From positions 1-64,000 of the forward strand of contig NZ_JAHDAU010000004.1 of NCBI RefSeq assembly GCF_021991835.1: DNA of 64,000 nt, given 5' to 3'. This document shows positions 43,019 to 53,871 of the stretch, piece after piece. The notes beneath the pieces are model-generated. The model had not been told where the DNA came from. It was given only the letters and a program-made list of their open reading frames with translations, and did no database searches. The number at the start of each line of letters is the position of its first letter. Position 1 is the stretch's first letter. The DNA comes from Polaribacter sargassicola (lineage in GTDB: Bacteria > Bacteroidota > Bacteroidia > Flavobacteriales > Flavobacteriaceae). The translations under genes and the position numbers were made by a program.

Positions 43019-45955
43019 ATGCATAAAAAATTAGTATACATAAAATTAATTATACTTTTTTTTATGGTTTTTACTATTAATAAATCTTTTGCACAAGAAA
43101 ACAAAAAAGAAAGAATTCCTTTAGTTAGGCTGTTAGATAGCATTAGTAACAGACATCATATATTCTTTACCTATAAAGCTAATTTACTAGACAATCATTT
43201 TATTCAAGAACAAGGTTTTGTTAATTTAAATTTAAAAGAATCTATTTCTCTTTTAGAAAAACTAACTTCTTTTCTTTTTGATGATTTAGGCAATAGTTAT
43301 TATGTAATTTATCCTAAACAATTATTAACATCTTATAATTATTCTACCTACAAAGATTCTATTTTATCAAATAAAAACAATATTGATAGCACTTTTAACA
43401 ACACTATAATTACCGTAAAAGGCATTGTTTTAAGCTCTGACAATACACCACTTAGCGGAGCTACTTTGCAAGATAAAAACTCTTTAAAAGGCGCCACTAC
43501 TAATAAAGACGGAATTTTTGAGTTTAAAATAAAAAAAGACAACAAGGTAGTTGTTAGTTATTTAGGACATCAATCTAAAACTATTAAATTACTCCCTAAT
43601 AAATTTGAAACTATTACTTTGCTCTCTGGGCAAGAATTAGAAGAAGTACAAATAGTTGGGTCTAGAAATAAAAATAGAGTTGCAAACGAATCTCCTGTTG
43701 CTATAGATTTTATAGATATAAAAAAATCTTCAACAAAAAATAGTTTATTAGAAATCAATCAGTTTTTACAGTATGTAATTCCGTCTTTTAACGCTACAAA
43801 ACAATCTGGAGCAGACGGAGCAGACCATATAGACCCTGCAACAATTAGAGGTTTAGGACCAGACCAAACTCTAGTTTTAATCAACGGAAAAAGAAGACAT
43901 CAAGCATCGCTTATTAATTTATATGGTACAAGAGGTAGAGGAAATTCTGGTACAGATTTAAACGCAATACCTATTTCTGCAATAAAAAGGATAGAATTAT
44001 TAAGAGACGGTGCCTCTGCCCAATATGGTTCTGATGCTATTGCAGGTGTATTAAATATTGTTTTAAAAGATACAGATAACCAACTAAATGTTAACTCTAC
44101 TTTAGGTTTTTACAATGCAAACACAGATAATGTTATGCCTACAAAAGTAGATGGTTTTACCTATAAATTAGGCTTAAATTATGGTACAAAAATAAACAAA
44201 GAAGGTTTTTTAAATTTTACTGTAGAATTATTATCTAATGACAATACCTTAAGAAAAGGAACTGAAATTAGAGAAAAATTTGGTCAGGCAGCAGTTAAAA
44301 ACATAAGTCTTTTTGTAAACTCAGAAACACCTATTTATAAAAGCACAAAACTATATTTAAACGGAGGTATTAACTACAAAAACACAGAAGCTTATGCTTT
44401 TACCAGAAAATTTAATAGCGAAAGAAATGTTATTGATATTTACCCAAACGGCTTTAATCCTTTAATTACATCAAATATATTAGACAACTCTTTGTCTGTA
44501 GGTTTAATAACTGATTTTAAAAAATGGAATATTGACATCAATAATACTTTTGGGCTTAATAATTTTCACTATTATATAAAAAACACATTAAATGCCACGT
44601 TAGAAGAATACTCGTCAACAGAGTTTGATGCTGGTGGTCATCAATTAAGTCAAAACACTACAAGTATAGATTTTTCTAGATATATAAAAACCAATTCTTA
44701 TGGCTACAATATTGCTTTAGGATTAGAATATAGACTAGATAAATATAAAATTTTTGCTGGAGAAGTAGGTTCTTACGCAACATATGATACTAATGGTCTT
44801 ATTGCAAACTCGCAAACACCTTTGTCTGATTATAAAACATACAACGGAGTAATAAGACCTGGCGGATCACAAGGGTTCCCTGGCTATTCTCCTGATAACG
44901 AAATAAACAGACATAGATCTAATTTTAGTATTTATGCAGATTCAGAAATAGACTTTTCTAAAAACTTAATGTTTGGTAGTGCTTTACGATACGAGTTTTA
45001 TAGCGATTTTGGTAGTACTCTAAATTTTAAACTAGCTTCTAGATTAAAAATAAACAAAAAAATAAATTTAAGAAGTTCTTTTAGTACTGGTTTTAGAGCA
45101 CCTTCTTTAGCTCAAAAATATTATAATTTAACTTTTACTAACTTTATTGGTAATTCACCATCAGAATCTGTTTTAGTAGCAAATAATAGCGCAATTGCTA
45201 GAAAATTTAATATTGAAAAATTAAAAGAAGAAAAAGCTAAAAATTTTAGCATTGGTTTCTCTTCAAAATTAAATAATAATTTTAACGCTGCTATAGATGC
45301 TTATTTTGTAGACATTACAGATAGAATTATATTAAGCGGTAATTTTGATGCAACCTCACTTGGTGTTGGTATTGATAATGTTCAGTTTTTTGCAAACGGT
45401 GTAAATACAAAAACTGCTGGACTAGATTTAATTATTAATTGGAACAAAAAAATTAACGATAATATTTTTTCTTTTGACTTATCCGGTAATATTAATAACA
45501 TGAATATTACAGAAATAAAAAATAAATCTTTAAATAAAGAAACTTTTTTTGGAGAAAGAGAACAACAATTTTTATTAGCATCTGCACCTAAAAGTAAATT
45601 TATTTTTGGTTTAGGTTATGAATATAAAAAAATTAAAACCTCTTTAAACTTTACAAGATTCAGTCAAATAAAATTAATCGACTGGCAAATAAACCAAAGC
45701 TTAGCTAACTTTAACAATTCAGAAAAAGAAAGATTAATTGCTGCTACCGATTTTTACAAACCTAAAGTTACTACAGATTTACATTTTAGCTATCAATTTT
45801 CTAACTTAATCAACTTACAATTAGGTGTTAACAACTTATTTAACATTTACCCTACACAACAAGATGGCTATACAGATAGCGGTGGATTATGGGACGCTAC
45901 ACAAATGGGATTAAATGGCTCATTTTATTACACAAAAATCAACATAGAACTGTAA
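43019..45955 (+). CDS. TonB-dependent receptor with STN signalling domain
   Basis: 978 aa. Signal peptide to about residue 25. An STN (secretin/TonB N-terminal) domain at about 35-105 contacts the FecR protein. A CarboxypepD_reg-like domain runs from about 132 to 205 (VKGIVLSSDNTPLSGAT, VVSYLGHQSK). The plug is about 215-345 with RGLGPDQTLVLINGKRRHQ and DGASAQYGSDAIAGVLNIVLK. The barrel ends in YYTKINIEL. It both transports and senses a ligand that cannot be named from sequence. It starts 20 nt after fecR, in the same operon. Confidence 0.93.
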   Translation: MHKKLVYIKLIILFFMVFTINKSFAQENKKERIPLVRLLDSISNRHHIFFTYKANLLDNHFIQEQGFVNLNLKESISLLEKLTSFLFDDLGNSYYVIYPKQLLTSYNYSTYKDSILSNKNNIDSTFNNTIITVKGIVLSSDNTPLSGATLQDKNSLKGATTNKDGIFEFKIKKDNKVVVSYLGHQSKTIKLLPNKFETITLLSGQELEEVQIVGSRNKNRVANESPVAIDFIDIKKSSTKNSLLEINQFLQYVIPSFNATKQSGADGADHIDPATIRGLGPDQTLVLINGKRRHQASLINLYGTRGRGNSGTDLNAIPISAIKRIELLRDGASAQYGSDAIAGVLNIVLKDTDNQLNVNSTLGFYNANTDNVMPTKVDGFTYKLGLNYGTKINKEGFLNFTVELLSNDNTLRKGTEIREKFGQAAVKNISLFVNSETPIYKSTKLYLNGGINYKNTEAYAFTRKFNSERNVIDIYPNGFNPLITSNILDNSLSVGLITDFKKWNIDINNTFGLNNFHYYIKNTLNATLEEYSSTEFDAGGHQLSQNTTSIDFSRYIKTNSYGYNIALGLEYRLDKYKIFAGEVGSYATYDTNGLIANSQTPLSDYKTYNGVIRPGGSQGFPGYSPDNEINRHRSNFSIYADSEIDFSKNLMFGSALRYEFYSDFGSTLNFKLASRLKINKKINLRSSFSTGFRAPSLAQKYYNLTFTNFIGNSPSESVLVANNSAIARKFNIEKLKEEKAKNFSIGFSSKLNNNFNAAIDAYFVDITDRIILSGNFDATSLGVGIDNVQFFANGVNTKTAGLDLIINWNKKINDNIFSFDLSGNINNMNITEIKNKSLNKETFFGEREQQFLLASAPKSKFIFGLGYEYKKIKTSLNFTRFSQIKLIDWQINQSLANFNNSEKERLIAATDFYKPKVTTDLHFSYQFSNLINLQLGVNNLFNIYPTQQDGYTDSGGLWDATQMGLNGSFYYTKINIEL

Positions 45956-46113
45956 TCAATGAATTAAATTACATGTTTTACAACTTTCTTTAAAAATAAA
46001 TCAATTTTAAAGAGTATACTTTTTCTTTTATTGGCTTATGTAATAAATGAACACTTACATTTTACAATTGTAAGAACAATTAAAAAAACATTTATTAACT
46101 AATAATTTATTTT

Positions 46114-48771
46114 ATGAGACAGAATTATCTATTAAAATTTTGTGCAATTACCTTTTTATTTATGTTGCCTTTAGGGTTAACAGCACAAACAATAAAAGGT
46201 AAAGTAACAGATTCATCCGGAGAAGGATTACCTTACATGAATATTATTGAAAAAGGAACATCTAACGGTGTGCTTACTGATGACTTTGGTGTTTTTACCA
46301 TAACAATAAAAAGTTTACCAACAACACTAGTCGTATCATCTATGGGCTACGAAACCAAAACAGTACCTGTAACAAAAGATTCTTATTTAACAATTGTTGT
46401 TAAAGAAGACAACGCTTTAGACGAGGTTGTTGTTACTGGTAACAGAACAAAACCTAGAACAATTCTAGATTCTCCTGTACCAATTGATAATATAGATGTT
46501 TCTGAACTAACTAAAAGTGGTAAACCTACTTTAGACAGAATGTTAACTTTTAAAGTACCTTCATTCAACTCTCAAAACCAAGCCATTTCAGATGCAACTG
46601 CTCACTACGATCCTGCAGATTTACGTGGTTTAGGCCCAAGTAGAACATTGGTTTTAATAAACGGTAAACGTAAAAACCAAAGTGCGCAAGTTTATTTAAA
46701 CAGAACACCTGGTAAAGGAGAAGTTGGTGTAGATTTAAAAAGTATACCTACAGCAGCTATAGAAAGAGTTGAGGTTTTAAGAGACGGAGCTTCTGCAATT
46801 TATGGATCTGATGCAATTGCAGGGGTAATGAATATTATTCTTAAAAAAGATGTAAACTATTCTACATTTACATCTAAAGCAGGTATCACATCAGAAAATG
46901 ATGGATTTAATTTTTCTTCAGATTTTAATACTGCTTTTAATTTTGGTGAAGGTGGATTTGTAAACATTACATTAGGTTACTACAAGCAAGCAATTACAAA
47001 CAGAGCTGGTGATGTAACTGACGTAGGAACAACTGCAAGAGATATTGCTTGGTTAGAAGAAAACCCTAAAGCAGGTATGACAGTTGGACAACCAGAAATG
47101 GAAAAGAAAGACATTTTTGTAAATATGGAGCATCCAATAGGAGAAAATTCTACATTATATTCTTTTCATGGCTTTACAACTAGAAATGGACAAAGTTTTG
47201 CCTACTACAGAGCTCCTTATTGGAGAAATGATGTTGCTGATGCTAACTTTTTAACAGCAGATCCAGATGATTTTATTGGTTATCAACCAACTTTTGAAAC
47301 AACAATTAACGATCATGTTAACTCTCTTGGTATAAGATTTCCTTTAGCAGAAGGTTGGCAAGCAGATGCAAGTGTAACTTATGGATCTAATGATGTAGAT
47401 GTTACAGTAAACAACTCTGTTAATAGAGATTATTTAGCAGATCACGGAACTTCACCAAGAACTTTTAAGCCTGGTGGTTATGGTTTTACAAATATTGTAG
47501 GTAATTTTGATGTTACTAGTCAATTATCTGATGCAGTTGGTATTGCTTTAGGATTAGAATATAAACAAGAAATATTTAAAGCGTTAGAAGGAGATCCATT
47601 ATCTTATTACGGTGCTGGTTCAGATTCTTTTGCTGGTATTAAACCAGATGAAGCTGGTAAATGGTCTAGAAACAATTTTGCCTTATACTCTCAAATAGAA
47701 TATGATATTACAGATGATTTTTTATTAGGAATTGCTGGTAGATATGAAGATTTTACAGATGCTGGTGATAATTTTTCTTGGAAAGCCAACGGACGTTATA
47801 AACTTGGTGATAAAGGAGCATTAAGAGCTTCTTACAGTACTGGTTTTAGAGCACCAACACTACACCAATCTCACATTACTCTTAGTCAATACATTATTGT
47901 TGCAGGTTCATCAGAGCCATTATTACAAGGAACTTTAGCAAACGACAATCCTGCCGTACAAGCTTTAGGTGTACCTAGTTTAACTCATGAAATTTCTAGA
48001 AATTTATCTGCTGGTTTAACTTATAAATTTAACAGTAACTTTTCTGCTTCTGTAGACTTTTATCAAATTAATGTAGACGATAGAGTTTTATTTTCTTCAC
48101 AAATTGGATCTGATAGCGATGATACTACTGTAAACCCTGTAGAACAAATTTTAGAAGACAATAATGTAGTTGCTGTACAAGTATTTATTAATGCTGGTGA
48201 TACAAAAACAACTGGTGCAGATATTGTATTAAACTATAGAAATATAGAGATTGGAGAAACTGGTAAATTACATACAAGTTTTGCTGCTAACTTTAATGAA
48301 ACAACAATTGATGCAATTACAACTCCACAAACTATAGCAGATGCTGGTTACAATATTTTTGATAGACAAGAACAAGGTTTAATCATTAACTCTAGACCAA
48401 AATCTAAAATGATTTTAGGATTAAATTATGTTGCAGATAAATGGGATATTTCTTTTAACAATACTCGTTTTGGTAAAGTTACAATTACAGCTCCTTCTGG
48501 TGGTTTCGATTCTAATGGTGTAGAAATAGCTAATGGAGAAGATCAAGATTTATCTTCAAAAATTTCGACAGATTTAGGTTTTGGATACAGATTAACAGAT
48601 AAAATAACATTTAGCGCAAACATCAATAATATTTTTGATGTTTACCCAGACGAAACTTTAACTTCTACTAATACTGCAGAAGCAGGATCTAGATTTACTT
48701 ACTCATCAGAAGTACAACAATTAGGTATAATGGGAACAAACTTTAGTGTTGGACTAAACGTTCAATTCTAA
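46114..48771 (+). CDS. TonB-dependent receptor with carboxypeptidase-like domain
   Basis: 885 aa. Signal peptide (FLFMLPLGLTAQT). CarboxypepD_reg-like domain at about 27-98 (IKGKVTDSSGEGLPYMN, VVSSMGYETK). The plug is about 105-245 with RGLGPSRTLVLINGKRK. The barrel ends VGLNVQF with terminal Phe. No STN domain. The first 70 codons are almost the same at DNA level as those of the next receptor, while the barrel is only distantly related to it. Transported substrate unknown. Confidence 0.93.
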   Translation: MRQNYLLKFCAITFLFMLPLGLTAQTIKGKVTDSSGEGLPYMNIIEKGTSNGVLTDDFGVFTITIKSLPTTLVVSSMGYETKTVPVTKDSYLTIVVKEDNALDEVVVTGNRTKPRTILDSPVPIDNIDVSELTKSGKPTLDRMLTFKVPSFNSQNQAISDATAHYDPADLRGLGPSRTLVLINGKRKNQSAQVYLNRTPGKGEVGVDLKSIPTAAIERVEVLRDGASAIYGSDAIAGVMNIILKKDVNYSTFTSKAGITSENDGFNFSSDFNTAFNFGEGGFVNITLGYYKQAITNRAGDVTDVGTTARDIAWLEENPKAGMTVGQPEMEKKDIFVNMEHPIGENSTLYSFHGFTTRNGQSFAYYRAPYWRNDVADANFLTADPDDFIGYQPTFETTINDHVNSLGIRFPLAEGWQADASVTYGSNDVDVTVNNSVNRDYLADHGTSPRTFKPGGYGFTNIVGNFDVTSQLSDAVGIALGLEYKQEIFKALEGDPLSYYGAGSDSFAGIKPDEAGKWSRNNFALYSQIEYDITDDFLLGIAGRYEDFTDAGDNFSWKANGRYKLGDKGALRASYSTGFRAPTLHQSHITLSQYIIVAGSSEPLLQGTLANDNPAVQALGVPSLTHEISRNLSAGLTYKFNSNFSASVDFYQINVDDRVLFSSQIGSDSDDTTVNPVEQILEDNNVVAVQVFINAGDTKTTGADIVLNYRNIEIGETGKLHTSFAANFNETTIDAITTPQTIADAGYNIFDRQEQGLIINSRPKSKMILGLNYVADKWDISFNNTRFGKVTITAPSGGFDSNGVEIANGEDQDLSSKISTDLGFGYRLTDKITFSANINNIFDVYPDETLTSTNTAEAGSRFTYSSEVQQLGIMGTNFSVGLNVQF

Positions 48772-48808
48772 TATTTTTTTTATTGAATTAATTATTTGGA
48801 TTTGAATT

Positions 48809-48850
48809 CCTCCTCTTTAAGAAATTATTTTTTTTTGAGGAGGTTTTTTT
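48809..48850 (+). terminator. Rho-independent terminator between receptor genes
   Basis: Stem CCTCCTC/GAGGAGG with a 21-nt AT-rich loop and a TTTTTTT tail. It ends only 27 nt before the next ATG, so any promoter for the following gene must overlap it or read-through must occur. Confidence 0.75.
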
Positions 48851-48877
48851 AAACTTAAAAGGACAAAATTTTATTTT

Positions 48878-51604
48878 ATGAAACAAAAAATAATATATAA
48901 ATTATTTACAATTACCTTTTTATTTATGTTGCCTTTAGGGTTAACAGCACAAACCGTAAAAGGTAAAGTTACAGATGAATCTGGCGAAGGATTGCCTTAT
49001 ATGAATATTATTGAAAAAGGAACATCTAACGGTGTTGCCTCTAATGATGATGGTAGTTTTTCTATAAAATTATCTACAATACCTACTACAATTGTAGTAT
49101 CATCTATGGGTTTTGAAACAAAAACAATTAAAGTAATAGACACTTCTTTTTTAACCATAATTATAAAAGAAGATAACGCTCTAGACGAAGTTGTTGTTGT
49201 TGGTTCTAGAAACTCAAAAAGAACAGCCGTAGACACTCCTGTACCTGTTGATATTATAGATGTACAAGATTTAGCTATTAAAAGTGGTAAGGTAGAAATT
49301 AACGATATTTTACAATTTGCAGCACCTTCTTTTAACGCTACAAAACAATCTGGTTCTGATGGAGCCGATCATATTGTACCTGCATCTTTAAGAGGTTTGG
49401 GGCCAGATCAAACATTGGTTTTAATTAACGGTAAAAGAAGACATCAATCTTCATTAGTTAACATTTTTGGTACAAGAGGTCGTGGAAACTCTGGTACAGA
49501 TTTAAACGCAATTCCTTCTGCTGCAATTAAAAGAATTGAGGTTTTAAGAGATGGAGCTTCTGCACAATATGGTTCTGATGCCATAGCTGGTGTTATTAAT
49601 ATTGTTTTAAAAGACGATACAGATGGTGTTTCTGCCGGAGTAACTTATGGTGCTTATAGTACGGCTGTAGGTGGAGATTTTGCACAACAAATATTTGATA
49701 CTCAAGACGGATGGGAACCAGAACTATACAATGTAGAAGGTAAAAATAGACTTGACGGAAAAGATAAAAATTTTGATGGTGAAACTGTAAAATTAGATTT
49801 TAATTATGGTGCTAAAATAAATGACATAGGTGGTTTTATTAATTTTACAACAGAGTTTTTATCTAAAAACAAAACTCTTAGACCTGGTTTTTCTTGGAGA
49901 AAAGGTTATGGTAGTGCTGGCGTAGATGGTTTTAACTTTATGGTAAACTCTATTATCCCTATTTCTGAAGAAACAGAATTTTATGTTTTTGGTGGAAGAA
50001 ATTATAGAGATACAGACGCCTATGCTTTTTCTAGAGATAGTTTTGATGATGGCGACAATAGATCTGTACCTAGTATATATCCTGATGGTTTTACCCCTAG
50101 AATTACTTCTATTATTACAGACAACTCAATATCTGCAGGAGTAAAACATATTTTAGATAGTGGTTGGGAAGTTGATTTTAATAACACTTATGGTATGAAT
50201 AAATTCCATTATTTTATTAAAGACTCTAATAACGCTTCTCTAGGTAGCGCTTCGCCTACAGATTTTGATGCAGGTGGACATAGCTTATCTCAAAACACTA
50301 CCGGATTAGATTTTAATAAATATTTTGAAGAAGCTGCAGAAGGAATTAATATTGCTTTCGGATTAGAATACAGAACAGAAAATTTTCAAATTTTCTCTGG
50401 CGAAGAATCATCTTATGGTTTATATGATGAAAATGGAGTTATATTAACAAACCCAGCTCTACAAAATGTAGCTACAGATTCTAATGGAGATGTTCTTCCG
50501 GGTGGATCTCAAGGTTTTCCTGGATACAGTCCAGATAACGAAGTAGATAGAAGCAGAACTAATTTAGGTCTTTACTTTGATACAGAAGTTAATTTAAGTG
50601 AAAGTTTTTTATTAAGCGCAGCTTTACGTTATGAAAATTATAGCGATTTTGGTAGTACTTTTAATTACAAACTAGCTAGTAGATATAAAGTAAATGATAA
50701 TTTATCTTTTAGAGGTTCTGTTTCTAGTGGTTTTAGAGCTCCTTCTTTAGCTCAAATTTATTACAACTTAAAATTTACAAATATTGTTGCTGGTACATCT
50801 GTACCTTCTTTATTATCTGCTAATAATAGTACTGTTACACAAGCATTTGGTATTGGTTCTTTACAAGAAGAAAAAGCTATAAATACAAGTATTGGTTTTA
50901 CTTACAAAAAAAATGGATTTACTGCTACTATAGACGCTTATTCTATAGCTGTTGATGATAGAATTATTTTAACAGACAATTTTACAGATCAATCTATTTT
51001 AGGTCCTTTAAATGTAGATGCTGCCCAGTTTTTTGCAAACGGTGTAGATACTAAAACTACAGGTTTAGACATTGTTTTAAATTATAAAACTACTTTAGGT
51101 AATGATGATAAAATAAATATTGGTTTAATAGGTAATTTAAATAACTTAGATATTAAAGAAGTACATAATGGAGATTTAAATCCTTTTACTTTCTTTAGTG
51201 GTTTTTCTCAAGCTTACTTAGAAGCAGCTGCACCAGATTATAAATTTGGATTGAATTTAGGATACATTAGAAAAAAGTTTAATGCAAATGTAACTTTAAC
51301 TAAATTTAGTGAAGTACAGTTGCAAGATTTTCAATGGGTAGATTCGCCTCCAACAACACAAGCAGAAGCAGATGCTTTATATGAGGTTGCAACAGATACC
51401 TATAATTCTTTAATTACAACAGATTTAAGTTTAGGATATCAAATATCAGAAAAAGTAAGCCTTACATTAGGTGCAAATAACTTATTTAATATTTATCCAA
51501 CTTCACAATTTGATGGATGGACAGATCAAGGTGGTTTTGCAGACTCTGTACAAATGGGATCTGATGGAGCTTATTATTTTACAAGACTTAGCTTTAGCTT
51601 ATAA
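48878..51604 (+). CDS. TonB-dependent receptor, mosaic of its two neighbours
   Basis: 908 aa. The signal peptide and CarboxypepD_reg-like domain (residues 1-100) match the receptor at 46114 nearly word for word (MLPLGLTAQTVKGKVTD, EGLPYMNIIEKGTSNGV). From the plug on (SFNATKQSGSDGADHI, RGLGPDQTLVLINGKRRHQ, GTRGRGNSGTDLNAIP) it is close to the receptor at 43019, to the end of the barrel (YYFTRLSFSL). It lacks an STN domain. It probably imports a ligand related to that of the 43019 receptor. Confidence 0.93.
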   Translation: MKQKIIYKLFTITFLFMLPLGLTAQTVKGKVTDESGEGLPYMNIIEKGTSNGVASNDDGSFSIKLSTIPTTIVVSSMGFETKTIKVIDTSFLTIIIKEDNALDEVVVVGSRNSKRTAVDTPVPVDIIDVQDLAIKSGKVEINDILQFAAPSFNATKQSGSDGADHIVPASLRGLGPDQTLVLINGKRRHQSSLVNIFGTRGRGNSGTDLNAIPSAAIKRIEVLRDGASAQYGSDAIAGVINIVLKDDTDGVSAGVTYGAYSTAVGGDFAQQIFDTQDGWEPELYNVEGKNRLDGKDKNFDGETVKLDFNYGAKINDIGGFINFTTEFLSKNKTLRPGFSWRKGYGSAGVDGFNFMVNSIIPISEETEFYVFGGRNYRDTDAYAFSRDSFDDGDNRSVPSIYPDGFTPRITSIITDNSISAGVKHILDSGWEVDFNNTYGMNKFHYFIKDSNNASLGSASPTDFDAGGHSLSQNTTGLDFNKYFEEAAEGINIAFGLEYRTENFQIFSGEESSYGLYDENGVILTNPALQNVATDSNGDVLPGGSQGFPGYSPDNEVDRSRTNLGLYFDTEVNLSESFLLSAALRYENYSDFGSTFNYKLASRYKVNDNLSFRGSVSSGFRAPSLAQIYYNLKFTNIVAGTSVPSLLSANNSTVTQAFGIGSLQEEKAINTSIGFTYKKNGFTATIDAYSIAVDDRIILTDNFTDQSILGPLNVDAAQFFANGVDTKTTGLDIVLNYKTTLGNDDKINIGLIGNLNNLDIKEVHNGDLNPFTFFSGFSQAYLEAAAPDYKFGLNLGYIRKKFNANVTLTKFSEVQLQDFQWVDSPPTTQAEADALYEVATDTYNSLITTDLSLGYQISEKVSLTLGANNLFNIYPTSQFDGWTDQGGFADSVQMGSDGAYYFTRLSFSL

Positions 51605-51629
51605 AAAGCAATTAAAAAATTTAATTCTT

Positions 51630-51662
51630 AAAGACTCAAATCAAATGATTTGAGTCTTTTTT
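51630..51662 (+). terminator. Rho-independent terminator after receptor cluster
   Basis: Perfect 14-bp stem AAAGACTCAAATCA/TGATTTGAGTCTTT with a 2-nt loop and T-rich tail. Confidence 0.92.
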
Positions 51663-51875
51663 GTTTAAAAAAAATTGATAATTTAGAATTACATTTATTA
51701 AAACCTAAGCATCAACCATTTGGTTAATTTTTATAACATAAAAACATTCGTTTTAACCTAAATTTAAGCTTTTTAAGAAATTTTAAGAGCCTGAAATATA
51801 ATGTATTGTTAAACTTAAAATGTGTTGTAATTATTAAATACAAATAATGCTACTTTTATCAAAAATCAACCAAAT

Positions 51876-53390
51876 ATGATAAAAATAATACTCTATTTTA
51901 CATTACTATTTTTTAATATTTTAGTAATCAATTCTCAAACAATTTCAGGTACAGTTATCAATCTTAACTCTTCTAAACCTATAGAAAACGCAGCGCTTTT
52001 AACAGATATAAAATCTGGCACAACCACCAATGAATCTGGTAATTACATCTTAAACTTAGACAATGTAAAAACAATTACTATCTCTTGTTTAGGTTATCAA
52101 ACTAAAACAATTACAAAAACATTATTAATAAAAAATAACTACGTTGTTAACTTATTAGAAAACGTAAATTTATTAGATGAGTTTCAATTAAACCTCACAA
52201 AAATATCATTAGATAGTTTACTGATAAAAACGACTAAAAACATGAGTGAAAATTACCTTTCATCTCCTGTAAAACAAGAAGTTTTTGCTATTGAAAATCA
52301 AAATATGGATTTTAAAAAATTAGATTTCGAATTAAAATCTAGTTCTTTATTAAGTAGAAAAAAAAGAAAATTAGCAGAACAAGATTTAACAAAATTTGCA
52401 AACAATCTTCAAAAGAAAAAACCTGCTTTTGGTACAGAATTTAAAATTGATATTTTAAATAAAAGACAGTACTCAGAAAAACTAAAAAGAAAGATTGACA
52501 TCTTTAAAGTAGAAAATGCAGAAGGTTATAAAAACATTGATATTGGAGATGGCGTTACTGTAGAAAACATTACCGAAAAATTGCAAAATATTGTTTTAAA
52601 CCATTTAAATTCTAAAAATACTTATAAAGTAAAATCTGGACTTTTTAAAGTAGAAGATTCTTTGTCTTTAGCAGAAACCTCTAAAATGGCAGATTCGCTA
52701 GCAAAAGACAATCGTTTTATAGATTATTACAGAAGTTATCCACTTAGAAACATAAAAAACAAGGGCAACTTTTTTATGTATTCATCAGAAAGAAATTTTT
52801 TGAATCAAAAATATTATGAACATCATTTAGAAGAAAATGAAATATTAGGCACAAAAAAATACTATGTAATTTCTTTTACACCAGATAAGTCAAAATCAAA
52901 ATATACTGGTAAAATGTATATTGATCCTACAGATTTTTCAATCAAAAAAATAAAATATCGTTTTGCAGATGGCAAACGTGGAGATCATATAAATTTAAAA
53001 TTTCTATTAGGTATTAAATTTTCAGAAAATGTACACGATGTTACTATTTTTTATGAAAAAAATGAAGATGATAAAATTTATACCTCTTATTTAAAAGAAA
53101 CAAGTGCTAATTATGCTTATGTAGACAGACCTATAAAGTTTATAGAAAATGCAGGAGATAAAAACAAAGTAAAATTTAACATTAAAGTAGAAGTAGATGT
53201 TACCGAAAGTTATGAAACTTATGTAAATAAAGTTGTTGCTATTGATAAAAATAGTCTTAAACAACTAACAAAAGAAGAAATAAAAGAAGTCGTTAAGAAG
53301 AAAACGCCTTTTATGACCGAAGAAGAATACCAAAACTCTGATTGGAAAAACAAAACATTTATTAATAAATATTTAGAACAATATAATTAA
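51876..53390 (+). CDS. Exported carboxypeptidase-like-domain protein, unknown function
   Basis: 504 aa. Signal peptide to about residue 20 (NILVINSQ). CarboxypepD_reg-like beta sandwich at about 22-95 (ISGTVINLNSSKPIENAAL, ISCLGYQTKT). The rest is a Lys-rich domain of about 400 residues with a beta-rich part near 320-430 that resembles the non-barrel half of DUF5686-type proteins. No membrane barrel is evident. It probably acts in the periplasm or at the outer membrane. Transcribed alone with a terminator after it. Confidence 0.8.
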   Translation: MIKIILYFTLLFFNILVINSQTISGTVINLNSSKPIENAALLTDIKSGTTTNESGNYILNLDNVKTITISCLGYQTKTITKTLLIKNNYVVNLLENVNLLDEFQLNLTKISLDSLLIKTTKNMSENYLSSPVKQEVFAIENQNMDFKKLDFELKSSSLLSRKKRKLAEQDLTKFANNLQKKKPAFGTEFKIDILNKRQYSEKLKRKIDIFKVENAEGYKNIDIGDGVTVENITEKLQNIVLNHLNSKNTYKVKSGLFKVEDSLSLAETSKMADSLAKDNRFIDYYRSYPLRNIKNKGNFFMYSSERNFLNQKYYEHHLEENEILGTKKYYVISFTPDKSKSKYTGKMYIDPTDFSIKKIKYRFADGKRGDHINLKFLLGIKFSENVHDVTIFYEKNEDDKIYTSYLKETSANYAYVDRPIKFIENAGDKNKVKFNIKVEVDVTESYETYVNKVVAIDKNSLKQLTKEEIKEVVKKKTPFMTEEEYQNSDWKNKTFINKYLEQYN

Positions 53391-53395
53391 AAACA

Positions 53396-53428
53396 AGAAT
53401 CCCCAAATCTTAACAATTTGGGGATTCT
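53396..53428. terminator. Bidirectional terminator hairpin
   Basis: Perfect 13-bp stem AGAATCCCCAAAT/ATTTGGGGATTCT with a 7-nt loop, between the convergent genes at 51876 (+) and 53454 (-). Confidence 0.9.
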
Positions 53429-53453
53429 TTATCTAAAAAAAAATAAATACTTA

Positions 53454-53852
<399 letters not shown>

Positions 53853-53871
53853 TTATAGACAACCAAAATAA

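Noticed and set aside
41373..51604. Polysaccharide utilisation locus (susC/susD type)
   Set aside because: No SusD-like lipoprotein or glycoside hydrolase gene accompanies the three receptors, and their plugs are not of the SusC type that I recognise.
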